Shown: positions 11,801 through 24,480, counted from the stretch's first letter. The stretch: DNA of 64,000 bases from Rutidosis leptorrhynchoides (GCF_046630445.1 NC_092335.1:35800501-35864500), one strand, 5' to 3'. Made by a program: numbers and translations. Notes: generated from the letters alone by a model not told the origin.

Positions 11801-13411
11801 GAATATGAGGCAGCGTAGGTGGATTGAATTATTGAATGATTACGACTTTGAAATTCGTTACCACCTGGGGAAGGCAAATGTGGTAGCCGACGCCTTGAGC
11901 AGGAAGGATAGAGAACCCATTCGAGTAAAATCTATGAATATAATGATTCACACTAACCTTACTACTCAAATAAAGGAGGCGCAACAAGGAGTTTTAAAAT
12001 AGAGAAATTTAAAGGATGAAATACCCAAAGGATCGGAGAAGCATCTTAATATTCGGGAAGATGGAACCCGGTATAGAGCTGAAAGAATTTGGGTACCAAA
12101 ATTTGGAGATATGAGAGAAATGGTACTTAGAGAAGCTCATAAAACTAGATACTCAATACATCCTGGAACGGGGAAGATGTACAAGGATCTCAAGAAACAT
12201 TTTTGGTGGCCGGGTATGAAAGTCGATGTTGCTAAATACGTAGGAGAATGTTTGACGTGTTCTAAGGTCAAAGCTGAGCATCAGAAACCATCAGGTCTAC
12301 TTCAACAGCCCGAAATCCCGGAATGGAAATGGGAAAACATTACCATGGATTTCATCACTAAATTGCCAAGGACTGCAAGTGGTTTTGATACTATTTGGGT
12401 AATAGTTGATCGTCTCACCAAATCAGCACACTTCCTGCCAATAAGAGAAGATGACAAGATGGAGAAGTTAGCACGACTGTATTTGAAGGAAGTCGTCTCC
12501 AGACATGGAATACCAATCTCTATTATCTCTGATAAGGATGGCAGATTTATTTCAAGATTCTGGCAGACATTACAGCAAGCATTAGGAACTCGTCTAGACA
12601 TAAGTACTGCCTATCATCCACAAACTGATGGGCAGAGTGAAAGGACGATACAAACGCTTGAAGACATGCTACGAGCATGTGTTATTGATTTTGGAAACAG
12701 TTGGGATCGACATCTACCGTTAGCAGAATTTTCCTACAACAACAGCTACCATTCAAGCATTAAGATGGTGCCGTTTGAAGCACTTTATGGTAGAAAGTGT
12801 AGGTCTCTGATTTGTTGGAGTGAAGTGGGGGATAGACAGATTACGGGTCCGGAGATAATACAAGAAACTACCGAGAAGATCATCCAAATTCAACAACGGT
12901 TGAAAACGCCCAAAGTCGACAAAAGAGCTACGCTGACATTAAAAGAAAAGATATAGAATTTGAAATTGGAGAGATGGTCATGCTTAAAGCTGCACCTTGG
13001 AAAGGCGTTGTTCGATTTGGTAAACGAGGGAAACTAAATCCAAGGTACATTGGACCATTCAAGATTATAGATCGTGTCGGACCAGTAGCTTACCAACTGG
13101 AGCTACCTCAACAACTCGCGGCTGTACATAACACTTTCCACATCTCGAATTTGAAGAAATGTTTTGCTAAAGAAGATCTCACTATTCCGTTAGATGAAAT
13201 CCAAATCAACGAAAAACTTCAATTCATCGAAGAACCCGTCGAAATAATGGATCGTGAGGTTAAAAGACTTAAGCAAAACAAGATACCAATTGTTAAGGTT
13301 CGATGGAATGCTCGTAGAGGACCCGAGTTCACCTAGGAGTGTGAAGATCAGATGAAGAAGAAATACCCGCATCTATTTCCAGAAGATTCGTCAACACCTT
13401 CGACAGCTTAA
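8839..13411 (+). CDS. gag-pol region of element A (broken)
   Basis: Gag begins [16 protein letters not shown] and has a retrotransposon gag core (about 9000-9480), an Asn-rich stretch coded by AAC/CAA triplets (about 9585-9755) and CCHC zinc knuckles, including [14 protein letters not shown]. The protease has [11 protein letters not shown] near 10125. RT has [10 protein letters not shown] near 11130, RNase H has the DASKQGLG block near 11575, and integrase has an HHCC zinc motif near 12130-12270 and a core near 12340-12660. The tail ends with a chromodomain-like VKVRW segment. The region is broken in about five places and cannot be functional as it stands. Confidence 0.93.
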
Positions 13412-13446
13412 AATTTCGGGACGAAATTTATTTAACGGGTAGGTAC
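13411..13446 (+). other. PPT region of element A
   Basis: A perfect inverted repeat, AAATTTCG-GGA-CGAAATTT (13411-13429), overlaps the last bases of pol and is followed by TTAACGGGTAGGTAC (13432-13446), which abuts the 3' LTR. The same arrangement ends B and D. The inverted repeat is a familiar block before the 3' LTR of plant Tekay-type elements. Confidence 0.85.
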
Positions 13447-16400
13447 TGTAGTGACCCAAACTTTTCCATGTTTATATATATTAATTGAGATTGTTATTTT
13501 ACATGATTAAGTGTTTCCAACATGTTAAGCAATCAAACTTGTTAAGACTTGATTAATTGAAATAGGTTTCATATAGACAATTGACCACCCAAGTTGACCG
13601 GTGATTCACGAACGTTAAAACTTGTAAAAACTATATGATGACATATATATGGATATATATATATAGTTAACATAATATTATGATAAGTAAACATATCATT
13701 AATTATATTAACAATGAACTACATATGTAAAAACAAGACTACTAACTTAATGATTTTGAAACGAGACATATATGTAACGAATATCGTTGTAACGACATTT
13801 AATGTATATATATCATATTAAGAGATATTCATACATCATAATATCATGATAATATAATAATTTAAAATCTCATTTGATATTATAAACATTGGGTTAACAA
13901 CATTTAACAAGATCTTTAACTTAAAGGTTTCAAATCAACATTTACATGTAACGACTAACGATGACTTAACGACTCAGTTAAAATGTATATACATGTAGTG
14001 TTTTAATATGTATTCATACACTTTTGAAAGACTTCAAGACACTTATCAAAATACTTCTACTTAACAAAAATGCTTACAATTACATCCTCGTTTAGTTTCA
14101 TCAACAATTCTACTCGTATGCACCGGTATTCATACTCGTACAATACACAGCTTTTAGATGTATGTACTATTGGTATATACACTCCAATGATCAGCTCTTA
14201 GCAGCCCATGTGAGTCACCTAACACATGTGGGAACCATCATTTGGCAACTAGCATGAAATATCTCATAAAATTACAAAAATATGAGTAATCATTCATGAC
14301 TTATTTACATGAAAACAAAATTACATATCCTTTATATCTAATCCATACACCAACGACCAAAAACACCTACAAACACTTTCATTCTTCAATTTTCTTCATC
14401 TAATTGATCTCTCTCAAGTTCTATTTTCAAGTTCTAAGTGTTCTTCATAAATTCTACAAGTTCTAGTTACATAAAATCAAGAATACTTTCAAGTTTGCTA
14501 GCTCACTTCCAATCTTGTAAGGTGATCATCCAACCTCAAGAAATCTTTGTTTCTTACAGTAGGTTATCATTCTAATACAAGGTAATAATCATATTCAAAC
14601 TTTGGTTCAATTTCTATAACTATAACAATCTTATTTCAAGTGATGATCTTACTTGAACTTGTTTTCGTGTCATGATTCTGCTTCAAGAACTTCGAGCCAT
14701 TCAAGGATCCGTTGAAGCTAGATCCATTTTTCTCTTTTCCAGTAGGTTTATCCAAGGAACTTAAGGTAGTAATGATGTTCATAACATCATTCGATTCCTA
14801 CATATAAAGCTATCTTATTCGAAGGTTTAAACTTGTAATCACTAGAACATAGTTTAGTTAATTCTAAACTTGTTCGCAAACAAAAGTTAATCCTTCTAAC
14901 TTGACTTTTAAAATCAACTAAACACATGTTCTATATCTATATGATATGCTAACTTAATAATTTAAAACCTGGAAACACAAAAAACACTGTAAAACCGAAT
15001 TTACGCCGTCGTAGTAACACCGCGGGCTGTTTTGGGTTAGTTAATTAAAAACTATGATAGAACTTTGATTTAAAAGCTATACTTCTGGAGAAATGATTTT
15101 TCTTATGAACATGAAACTATGTCCAAAAATCATGGTTAAACTCAAAGTGGAAGTATGTTTTCTAAAACGGTCATCTAGACGTCGTTCTTTCGACTGAAAT
15201 GACTACCTTTACAAAAACGACTTGTAACTTATATTTCCGACTATAAACCTATAATTTTTATGTTTAGATTCATAAAATAGAGTTCAATATGAAACCATAG
15301 CAATTTGATTCACTCAAAACGGATTTAAAATGAAGAAGTTATGGGTAAAACAAGATTGGATAATTTTTCTCATTTTAGCTACGTGAAAATTGGTAACAAA
15401 TCTATTCCAACCATAACTTAATTAACTTGTATTGTATATTATGTAATCTTGAGATACCATAGACACGTATACAATGTTTCGACCTATCATGTCGACACAT
15501 CTATATATATTTCGGAACAACCATAGACACTCTATATGTGAATGTTGGAGTTAGCTATACAGGGTTGAGGTTGATTTCAAAATATATATAGTTTGAGTTG
15601 TGATCAATACTGAGATATGTATACACTGGGTCGTGGATTGATTCAAGATAATATATATATCGATTTATTTCTGTACATCTAACTGTGGACAACTAGTTGT
15701 AGGTTACTAACGAGGACGGCTGACTTAATAAACTTAAAACATCAAAATGTATTAAAAGTGTTGTAAATATATTTTGAACATACTTTGATATATATGTACA
15801 TATTTGTTATAGGTTCGTGAATCGACCAGTGGCCAAGTCTTAATTCCCGACGAAGTAAAAATCTGTGAAAGTGAGTTATAGTCCCACTTTTAAAATCTAA
15901 TATTTTTGGGATGAGAATACATGCAGGTTTTATAAATGATTTACAAAATAAACACAAGTACGTGAAACTACATTCTATGGTTGAATTATCGAAATTGAAT
16001 ATGCCCCTTTTTATTAAGTCTGGTAATCTAAGAATTAGGGAACAGACACCCTAATTGACGCGAATCCTAATGATAGATCTATTGGGCCTAACAAACCCCA
16101 TCCAAAGTACCGGATGCTTTAGTACTTCGAAATTTATATCATATCCGAAGGGTGTCCCGGAATGATGGGGATATTCTTATATATGCATCTTGTTAATGTC
16201 GGTTACCAGGTGTTCACCATATGAATAATTTTTATCTCTATGTATGGGATGTATATTGAAATATGAAATCTTGTGGTCTATTGTTACGATTTGATATATA
16301 TAGGTTAAACCTATAACTCACCAACATTTTTGTTGACGTTTTAAGCATGTTTATTCTCAGGTGATTATTAAGAACTTCCGTTGTTGCATACTTAAATAAG

Positions 16401-16703
16401 GACGAGATTTGGAGTCCATGCTTGTATGATATTGTGTAAAAACTGCATTCAAGAAATATATTTTGTTGTAACATATTTGTATTGTAAACCATTATGTAAT
16501 GGTCGTGTGTAAACAGGATATTTCGGATTATCATTATTTGATAATCTACGTAAAGCTTTTTAAACCTTTATTGATGAAATAAAGGTTATGGTTTGTTTTA
16601 AAATGAATGCAGTCTTTGAAAAACGTCTCATATAGAGGTCAAAACCTCGCAACGAAATCAATTAATATGGAACGTTTTTAATCAATAAGAACGGGACATT
16701 TCA
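13447..16703 (+). repeat. 3' LTR of element A
   Basis: Begins TGTAGTGACCCAAAC and ends GGGACATTTCA, followed by the target duplication TGTAT. It is colinear with the 5' LTR over about 3.26 kb with scattered substitutions and a much shorter AT microsatellite. Confidence 0.93.
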
Positions 16704-17664
16704 TGTATCACTTAGCGTTCAAGGACCCGAGAAAACATATAGAAAACTGTCAACGAAAAAAACGTTGGTGAAATCATAGGTGTATTAGTAAATGTTGTTT
16801 TGAACCACAAGATTTTGTATAAGTTGATTATCCATATTGTTTGCATTCCAAAGTTATTGTACGTTTGTGGAGCACCCAATTATCAAGACTTAACTGTTTT
16901 GTACCCTGTTACGTAGTGTTAGAACATACACTATAATCGAAAATATATTTCATCCGCTAACGGTATCGAACCATCCGAATGAGGGTGCGCCAAGCCTGCA
17001 TGGATCCACACAACATAAGTTCTCGCTTACACCCTACAAGTGTAACTAATGATAATTGAATTGAGGCTTTTTGTTCTAACTCGCACGTAGAATATTTGTT
17101 TTCGTACTTGTGTTTAAAGTATAAAAGTATGATACGTATATGTTTCTCATCCCATAATTTAAAAAGTAAAAGTTGTTGAAAAGGCGGGACTATGATCTCA
17201 CCTTGAGTGCACGAATATAAATGTGCTTCACAAAATAAACGTGTGCAAGAACGAATGCTAGTCTCGACCTAAACAATAGGTTGTATCAATATCGGTAAAA
17301 TATGAAGTCGGTCAAAGTGTTCAATTAGTATTATGGCTCATTACGACTCGATTAATATAGCATGTGAGTCAAATTGTCAAGTTTCATGCAAGATACAAGT
17401 ATAAACGCAAGTTAGAACGATTGCATAAGCGTTTGGTTAAGTTTGACTAAAAGTCAAACTTGGTCAAAGTCAAATCCAAAGTCAACGGGGTCGGTTCGGG
17501 TTTTCGACTTTTGCTCCATGATAAGAAGTCATATATAAGCATGTTGGCCAAGTTTCATGTTAATCGGAGGTGCGTAGCATAGTTAGAGTTAAACGTGGGA
17601 ACGCGAAGTGATTTTGGTCAGCCGATATCGGAGCGCGCTTTAAGTGGAGCTCAAATAGGCATAT

Positions 17665-17715
17665 GGGGGCCTTGAGCGGCGCTCCAGGGGCCTTGAGCGG
17701 CGCTCAGGGTGTCTG
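17665..17715. repeat. GC-rich direct repeat in LTR G
   Basis: The phrase 'ggggccttgagcggcgctc' occurs twice in succession, in an otherwise AT-rich LTR. It lies near the middle of the solo LTR. Confidence 0.7.
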
Positions 17716-19630
17716 ATCAGCAATCTGGGCAGTTTTTGAACACTTAATGCACGAATCCAACTTCAAACAACCATAACTCATGAACCGTAAACATTCAAAA
17801 CACGTATCTTATATCGTTGGAAAGGTAATTTAACGAGGAATACAACTAAACACATTTCATCAATCAAATTCATCATTTACAATAACCGAATTTTCGTCGA
17901 ATGATCATTTAATGCTCACCATTTAATGTTTCAAGCTCATAAATGTAATTAATGATTCAGAAACTTAACACACCCATATAATACGCTGTTTCGTAGGTAA
18001 TTTTTCATATAATACTACTAAACACTTACAAATAATATTGCAAAGCATTTAATGCATCAAAATTCATATTTAAGGCTACCAAACCCTAACTAAAAATCAT
18101 AAAATCATTAATCATGTTAATGAGGCTTTTCCAAGTCAACCTACATACTAAAATGTAGCTAATGATGCTAGTAACACATTTATTACATGAACTTTAACAT
18201 AACAACAACATTTAATCAATCAAATCTTAAAATTAAGCAAGTCATCTTTCAAGTTTAAGCTAGTTACATCAAAATGAAAAGAACTCGCATATAAATCACA
18301 TATTCATGTTAGACTTGAGCCATAGACACTAATTAATACACTTTTAAGTTTTAAAGATCAAGAACAAGAAATTTAGTGTTTTTAGAAAGTTACCCAAAAG
18401 AGATGAAGTTGGTATGGAATCGAAGAGGAAGATGAAAGGATTCCAAATATGTAATTTCTTTTGATGTTGGCTTGCTAGATCGAAAATGGATGATGAATCT
18501 TTGTTGTGAGGGTTTGAGAGTAAAAGATGGAAGTATCAAGATGTGGGAGGTGATGAATGAGTGGAGGAGGAGATGGTTTGACCATTTGATCTAGTCACAT
18601 CTTTGCCCACTTGACAACATTAGTCCCTCGACTTTGAAAGCGGTTGCGTGAATTAACCAAACGAATTACCTTAAATACGTAGAGTAAACGAGAGATGTTA
18701 TAATTAAATAACGGACTTTAAAATAATTAAATGGAAAGCAAACGGAAAAAGGCGGGTCATTACATTGTACGTGTATGTATATGTAAGAAAGTTAGCCCGA
18801 AATAGTCTAACGTTTTTTTTTTTTTAAATACGTCCGTTTCGCGTATAGTTAGTTGCGTTATGTTTGTAAAATTATTTCGAGTTGAACGGTGATGTCGAAA
18901 ATTTTTAACGTATAGCGAGCGAGAAGATAGGTCATGTTAAAGATTTCGGTGGAGTTTATTTAAGATTTTTTATTAAAATTATAAATTAACATTTAACCCC
19001 TTTTTGGGGGGTTAGAAGTGTAAGTTGGGGATACCTTGGAGGGCTGAAGAGCTAAAAATGCAGGTTGTGAAATACAAAGGGTATAATAGTTCAAAACTGT
19101 ATGCTAAAAAGATGTGTACTGAAGAGCTATATTAAAAGATGAAATGGGTTTATTGTTGCTATCTATCTAATGCGAAAAATTAAACAAATTTTGGTTGCGC
19201 ATTTGGTTTGTCATAACGAATGAAAGAAGGATTGAGTGCTACCATCGTTTTATCTCTTTTTGTTGGTAGTTGTTTGATTCTTTTCGGTCTCTATCTGTAC
19301 TACTACTGCTATAGCGTTATATTTTATCGGCATAGAATGGTAGACGTTTTCATCATTGTAAGTGTCCTGAACTTTCGTCTCCTTGCATAAGTTCGATATG
19401 TTATGTGCAATTTAAATTGTATGTGTGTGTTGTTGCCTATAATGAACTATAATGGATAAGTGTTTTCAAATTTGTTTTAGTATGTTGTGTAGCATATCCA
19501 TTTTATTAAAAATGACATGTATTGTCTCTTGGCAGGATTATGTTGTAATGCAATGTGACATCTTGACTTGAGGCTGTGATATGGGTGCATATAAGTTGAG
19601 CCTTGCATTAAGAAACAATTGGATCACATC

Positions 19631-20264
19631 TTGGCATGGCAACATAAAGTTGCAGCCATGGTGATCAAACGTACGTGTTGCAAGTATGGTTTTTCATACT
19701 GATTGCTGTTGATTTAAATTGAGAACTTATATCACCTAAATGGGCTATGATGATGAACATGTAGTAGCTAACCCTTCCAGTGATAATAAAGGGGTTCGTT
19801 ACTTGGCGGGGCAACATAAGTTGCAGCCATGACGACTCATTATTTGTTGCTTAAGTTATGTACATGCATGAGCCCTAATCTTATCTCTATATACTAATTC
19901 CTAAAGTTGCCTACTGGCCCTCTTCAGTTACTCTTCCCTTTGGAGTGAGTTGTCTTTTTACAATATCTTTCGAGGGTATTTTGGTCATTTTGTCTCTTGC
20001 TCCAGCCTCATATTTATAATTGTTAGGGTTTTCGGACCCCCATTTTGTTGTCTCATCTACCAGATTGTTTTGACGGTGTGTATAGTTTCATTTACCGATT
20101 GGTTAGTTGCTATTAATTATGAAAGTAGGGGCTTTGATGATAAAATTGTGACACATTTTGTATATTGGCAGGGCAACCTATAGGTTGCAGCCATGTATTG
20201 GCGGAGCAACCTACGGGTTGCAGCCATGTCGTGGCGAGGCAAACTATAGGTTGCAGCCATGGTG
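19631..20264. repeat. cluster of five hairpin-forming 33-nt repeats
   Basis: A unit of the form TTGGCggGGCAAC-n-GTTGCAGCCATG occurs at about 19631, 19803, 20165, 20198 and 20231. The last three are in tandem with a 33-nt period. The core of the third is the perfect palindrome GCAACCTATAGGTTGC; the others keep the GCAAC/GTTGC arms (one has a changed base) with changed middles (cctacggg, ctataag types, ataa, ataaa). Because the period is 33 nt, the tandem part can be read as an 11-residue repeat in several frames, which is not evidence for a protein. Confidence 0.8.
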
Positions 20265-21265
20265 TACCGTGTACTCTTGATATCTTGATAGAACTTACCC
20301 ACATAACTGAGCCCGATTTTTTTCGCCCTACATATGTTATCATTTTGCACTTTGGCCAAAACTGTCTTTTTTGTAAAGTTTGTTTAAGAACCAGGCTTAC
20401 TATTCGTACTATGTTAATTATTTTTATGAATGTTATCATGTATATAGATATAGATATACGTTGCTTCTTCTGGTGGAGCATCAGGTGTTGCAGTGAATTT
20501 TATTAAGGTATGAGTTAATATGTTCGAAATGAAAGGGGAGATGAGTTGAATTCGGTATTGTTTATATATTCACATTTTAGGTGGTGATACTCGAAGTAGT
20601 AAACAAGTATTATTATTTTTTTAAGTGTTAATTGTTTTCATTGTTATGTTTGGAAAAATTATTGATGTTGTATTACATCGCTTACACGGAATGCATTAAG
20701 AAGTTAACATGAGGGCTGACTATGCTAGAACGTGTTGATCATGGGCTCATGGCCAACCACCAGGCCACATATTCAGGTAACTTATGTTTGCTCTTTCAAA
20801 ACAAATTCTTCCAATGCAGTTGCAACTTTAAAGAATTAATTTGTACAACTTAGTAACATATTCCTCTATCATTTAACATAAGCTGGATACCAAATAGTTT
20901 TGACAGAATGCCAAGCCTCATGAAGAACACGGGATACAATTTTCACTACTACTACAACCGGCTGTCAAAATGATTACCAGAATTCGTTGTTGACCAAATA
21001 TTTGATGACGAACAACAAGCAGGCACCTCTATGAATACACAAACAGGTACCAATCTAAATATAACACTTATTCATATTCAGATGTCATGTAAATATCCTT
21101 TTGGAGCTGCAGTAAAAGCAGACACCTCAATGAATCCACAACAAGTACCAAGTTCTGGCACAGGCATCATACTAACCACTTACTGCAACAGCTTAATATG
21201 GCCTTCGACAGTATCACTACAATGAAGTGTATTTACTTAATCACTTTTGTACCTTTTGTAATTTT

Positions 21266-21400
21266 ATTTTTTTTTTGAACGGCAAACATATAATTTTATT
21301 AATAGAAATGGTAGCGCCACGTAAGTATAGCTACCAAGTTCACAACATTACAACAACGATGCCAAGATGGCAACAATATATACAATAAGAACTCAAAATA
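21266..21400 (-). mobile_element. possible LINE 3' end fragment
   Basis: Read on the minus strand, the sequence ends with ATAAAATTATATGTTTGCCGTTC followed by a run of A, the pattern of many plant L1-type LINE 3' ends with a poly-A tail. No coding part is seen, so the call is weak. Confidence 0.35.
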
Positions 21401-21725
21401 ACACACCAAAGCTACACACTTTTGAAAAAATACTACTAGGATTATGTAACGACTCTTGCCATGTATTCCATATTAGTAGTCGTTAGTAGCCAACATACCA
21501 ACACATTGCGAATACTAACCGCCGCAACGCGCGGAGACCTGGGGACACTGTGTTATATCTCAAGTATCATGTTTGGATGTGGTTCTTAGACCTTTTTATG
21601 TACTACTATGTGAAAAGTATTATTGTAACAATAAAGTATTCAAAGGTGAAAATAATAATGTAACCTGGTTGGTTTATCTTTTTCTGTATTAAACCACTAA
21701 GTATCGCGATGAATGCTGTACATAC

Positions 21726-22213
21726 TGCCATGTACAACATATAAGCTCATGAGTTCCACATTTCTCTAAAACTAATTGGTGATAGAGGGAAGTTCTCATA
21801 AGCTTATATATGCACATTTGTTTCTTTCACTTTCCGATGTGGGACACAATGAACCGGATTAGCTCCAACAATCACCCCCTTAATCGGTTCATTCCACGCT
21901 ACTCCCACGGACGCGTTCAATACCATCTCGACTCACCCGGACCCCCGACCTCTTCCCCGGTCACGTCCACTGTCATCTCGGTTTGAACCTCCGCTGTCAT
22001 TCTGCACCGTCCACACATCTAGGCTATAACCAGGCTCTGATACCATTTGTTGGATCGATTTAGGTCCACTACCATGTCCTGCATATAGGCTCAAGAGTTC
22101 CCTAGTACTCTAATACCAATTGGCAATAGAGGGAAGTTCTCATAAGCTTATATATGCACATTTGTTTCTTTCACTTTCCGATGTGGGACACAATGAACCG
22201 ATTAGCTCCAACA
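21726..22213 (-). mobile_element. TRIM element (terminal-repeat retrotransposon in miniature)
   Basis: Two short LTRs (21726-21870 and 22048-22213) flank a 177-bp non-coding centre. On the minus strand the right LTR ends ...TCCAACA, and two bases later comes the primer-binding site TGGTATCAGAGCC (complement of 22033-22045). At the other end AAGGGGGTGAT (21871-21881) is the polypurine tract, followed directly by TGTTGGAGC of the second LTR. A perfect 5-bp duplication CATAC lies at 21721-21725 and 22214-22218. The LTRs are unequal in length (145 and 166 bp). It codes for nothing and must have moved with borrowed enzymes. Confidence 0.88.
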
Positions 22214-23115
22214 CATACAAAGCATTTATGCCGCTATTCCTTGATGTTTCTCATCCCCGATGCTAGTACTATTTTAATAGTGACCTTTTTTACAAATCGT
22301 AAGGTGACAAATAATTGATTTAGGCTCTATCAAAGATAAACATTTTCAAAATTATTAGTAAAAAAATTAAAAATTGATTTGGTAAGTGATTTCAAAGTTC
22401 AGGTCATATCATTATATGTGGTGGGAATTTGGGCAAGTTTTTTATGTAGTCTTAAGCAATAGAGGCTGTGTAATATTTTTGTTTGATGAAATGCTTTAGT
22501 GAAATAATAATTTTAGGATTGTTGGCACATGATTATTGTTTAAAAATATTCTAATGTGATGTTTTAACTGAAAATGTTCAGATTTATACTAGTTTAGCAT
22601 CACAGGGCCTGATATGCTTTTTGATCAGCTGCTGCAATGTACTTGTAGCGATTGTATAATATGCTCTTTAAAGCTTTGGATCTGTCTTTAGCCTCTCGCT
22701 AGTTTGTTGTTCAGAAGAACAAGTTACTTTCGGAATAATTAACAAATGTTTGTTTTTCTTGTTCTACTCTAGTTAAACAATTTTTTCCGTCCTAAACTCC
22801 TAATTAATTTAGTAATTATTATTTAAGATTTGTTACTGATCTAGTGCGATCACATGAGTCATATTATACATTTCTGTATATAGTATGCGTGTTATATTTA
22901 CAAGCTATATCTTAACCACTTATGGCCTTAGCATATATATCGATACGCTACGAACCAAATGCAGCCCAAGTCTTTTTGTAAGTTACTAAAGTATTATCTA
23001 TATATAGTTAATGATTTATGTAGAAGGATTTCTTTGAAACCGTAGTTATCCTCCACCAGTTATTTTTTTTTACTTCATAACTAGCAGATTAAAAGTTCAC
23101 ATTAATTGGATGAAT
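22214..23115. other. intergenic, nothing recognised
   Basis: AT-rich DNA with no long reading frame and no repeat that I recognise. Before E inserted, this would have been the distal upstream DNA of the MADS gene. Confidence 0.6.
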
Positions 23116-23120
23116 GTTAC

Positions 23121-23469
23121 TGTTAAAAGTTAATGTATTTCTAGATAATTCTAGAATTAATTAGTGAGTAAGATATTTATTAGTAGATATTTAAGAAGAT
23201 AATAGCTAGAAGTTTGTAGATGTTTAGCTAGTCAAAAATATCAAGAAAATGCTAGAAGCCTCCATTGAAGCCTATAAATAGGCTTGATGTCTTCCAAATT
23301 TGATGCACCAAAAACTCAAGTAATAAAAAGCTTTCATTTCTAAATCTAAGTATTCAACTTGTAATACTTCAAAACATCCCCTCACTTACAACAACAAGTC
23401 AACTAATCAATTAAAACCAATACATTATTTTATCACATTAAACTAATCTAAAACAACTACATTCTAACA
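23121..23469 (+). repeat. 5' LTR of copia E
   Basis: Begins TGTTAAAAGTTAATG and ends ATTCTAACA. It has a TATA-like CCTATAAATAG near 23271-23281 and is followed by the primer-binding site at about 23472-23485 (TGGTATCAAGAGCC). Confidence 0.93.
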
Positions 23470-23511
23470 AGTGGTATCAAGAGCCATTTTGGGCGTTCAT
23501 TCGTGTACACC

Positions 23512-24480
23512 ATGACTACCGTTGGTGCATATAATATTCCCGTCCCCATCTTTGATGGCGACAACTATGATTTTTGGAGTATTCGAATGAAGACATATTT
23601 CCAAGCACAAAGCTTGTGGGATATTGTCGAAGTCGGGTTTACAACTCCAAAAGACGTCGAAACTCTGTCCGCGGAAGAACAAGAAAAATACAACAAAAAT
23701 GTTGTAAGAAATGCTGCTGCTCTAGGCTACATTCAACAAGCCTTGACACCGTCTATCTTTCCACGAATCATGGGAGCTACGACAGCCAAAGAGGCGTGGA
23801 AGATCCTTCAAGAAGAATTTCAAGGAAATGTCAAGGTGAGATCAGTCAAACTTCTAACTCTCAGACGAGATTTTGAAAATTTTAATATGAAAGAGACTGA
23901 GACCGTAAAAGATTACTATTCTAGAATCAAAGAAATAGTAAATCAAATGAGAGCCTATGGAGATAATATAACTGACAAAAGGATCGTAGAAAAGATACTT
24001 ATCAGTATGACCGAAAAATACGATCATGTCATTACTGCTATCGAAGAGTCGAAAGACATCGAGACTCTATCGGTACCAGAATTAATTGGCTCTCTTGAAG
24101 CATATGAGGCTAGATTGAGTCGGCGTAGTGAAAACTCACTAGAAAGTGCCTTTCAGTCTAAACTCAAAATAGAGTCTCAGAAATCTAATAATGAGGGGAA
24201 AAGAAATCTCGAAGAAAAGTCGAGAGGAGGATAAAAACCCAGAACCGGGTTTGATCAGAGAAGAAAAAACTATCCTCCATGTGGTATCTGCAAAAAGACA
24301 AACCACTTGGAGAAAGATTGTTTCCACAAAGGGAAACCCAAATGCAATAACTGCAAAAGATTTGGGCATCTAGAAAAAGATTGCCGTTTAAAACAAAATC
24401 ATCGAGCTAACTTCATGGAAGAAAGTGAAGATATTCCGGAGAACAAAAATCAGCTATTATATGCCTGTCATGTCGCAAAT
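23512..24480 (+). CDS. gag region of copia E
   Basis: The product starts MTTVGAYNIPVPIFDGDNYD and has the copia gag core (DFWSIRMKTYF, then a KEAWKILQEEF block and a VKDYYSRIKEIVNQM block). Zinc-knuckle motifs CGICKKTNHLEKDC and CNNCKRFGHLEKDC lie at about 24280-24385. The ATG at 23512 gives the usual short leader after the primer-binding site. The region ends where D interrupts the element, and it is broken. Confidence 0.88.

Larger units (their letters stand above)
3534..16703 (+). mobile_element. Ty3/gypsy chromovirus-like element 'A'
   Basis: A full-length but broken LTR element of 13,170 bp flanked by the perfect 5-bp duplication TGTAT (3529-3533 and 16704-16708). Order: 5' LTR, primer-binding site, acidic reading frame, F-box-like reading frame, 15-nt PPT-like motif, gag, protease, reverse transcriptase, RNase H, integrase with a chromodomain-like tail, PPT, 3' LTR. 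The pol order (integrase last) is that of Ty3/gypsy, and the C-terminal tail resembles Tekay/Del-type chromoviruses. The coding part has roughly half a dozen breaks. The LTRs differ by scattered substitutions at what looks like about one per hundred bases, older than B but still young in geological terms. Confidence 0.93.
3251..18764 (-). mobile_element. solo LTR 'G', split by element A
   Basis: Outer ends read TGTAATGACCCGCC...GGTCGCTACA on the minus strand and are flanked by a perfect 5-bp duplication TTGTA (3246-3250 and 18765-18769). Removing A (3534-16703 and its target duplication) leaves about 2.34 kb. No primer-binding site, polypurine tract or coding sequence belongs to it, so it is a solo LTR left by recombination. 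It shares the 'agtccc...gggatgag' LTR block (minus, 17138-17212) with the other gypsy LTRs here, so it belongs to a related lineage. It must be older than A. Confidence 0.85.
18765..21720. other. unassigned intergenic region
   Basis: No reading frame with a recognisable domain. The text has gene-like touches, such as pyrimidine-rich tracts ending in AG (near 19520-19534) and a 'tagggtttt' leader-like stretch near 20022, but I cannot assemble a credible gene. It holds the hairpin repeats described separately and, near 21266-21540, a poly-T headed repeat. Confidence 0.5.

Noticed and set aside
20165-20264. CRISPR-like array
   Set aside because: Three direct repeats with palindromic cores but no unique spacers, no cas genes and a plant genome context. 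It is a tandem hairpin repeat.
20113-20506. Frames on both strands with an 11-residue repeat (GCSHV or TWLQP types)
   Set aside because: A 33-nt tandem repeat gives an 11-residue repeat in any open frame. There is no start context, domain or support outside the repeat.
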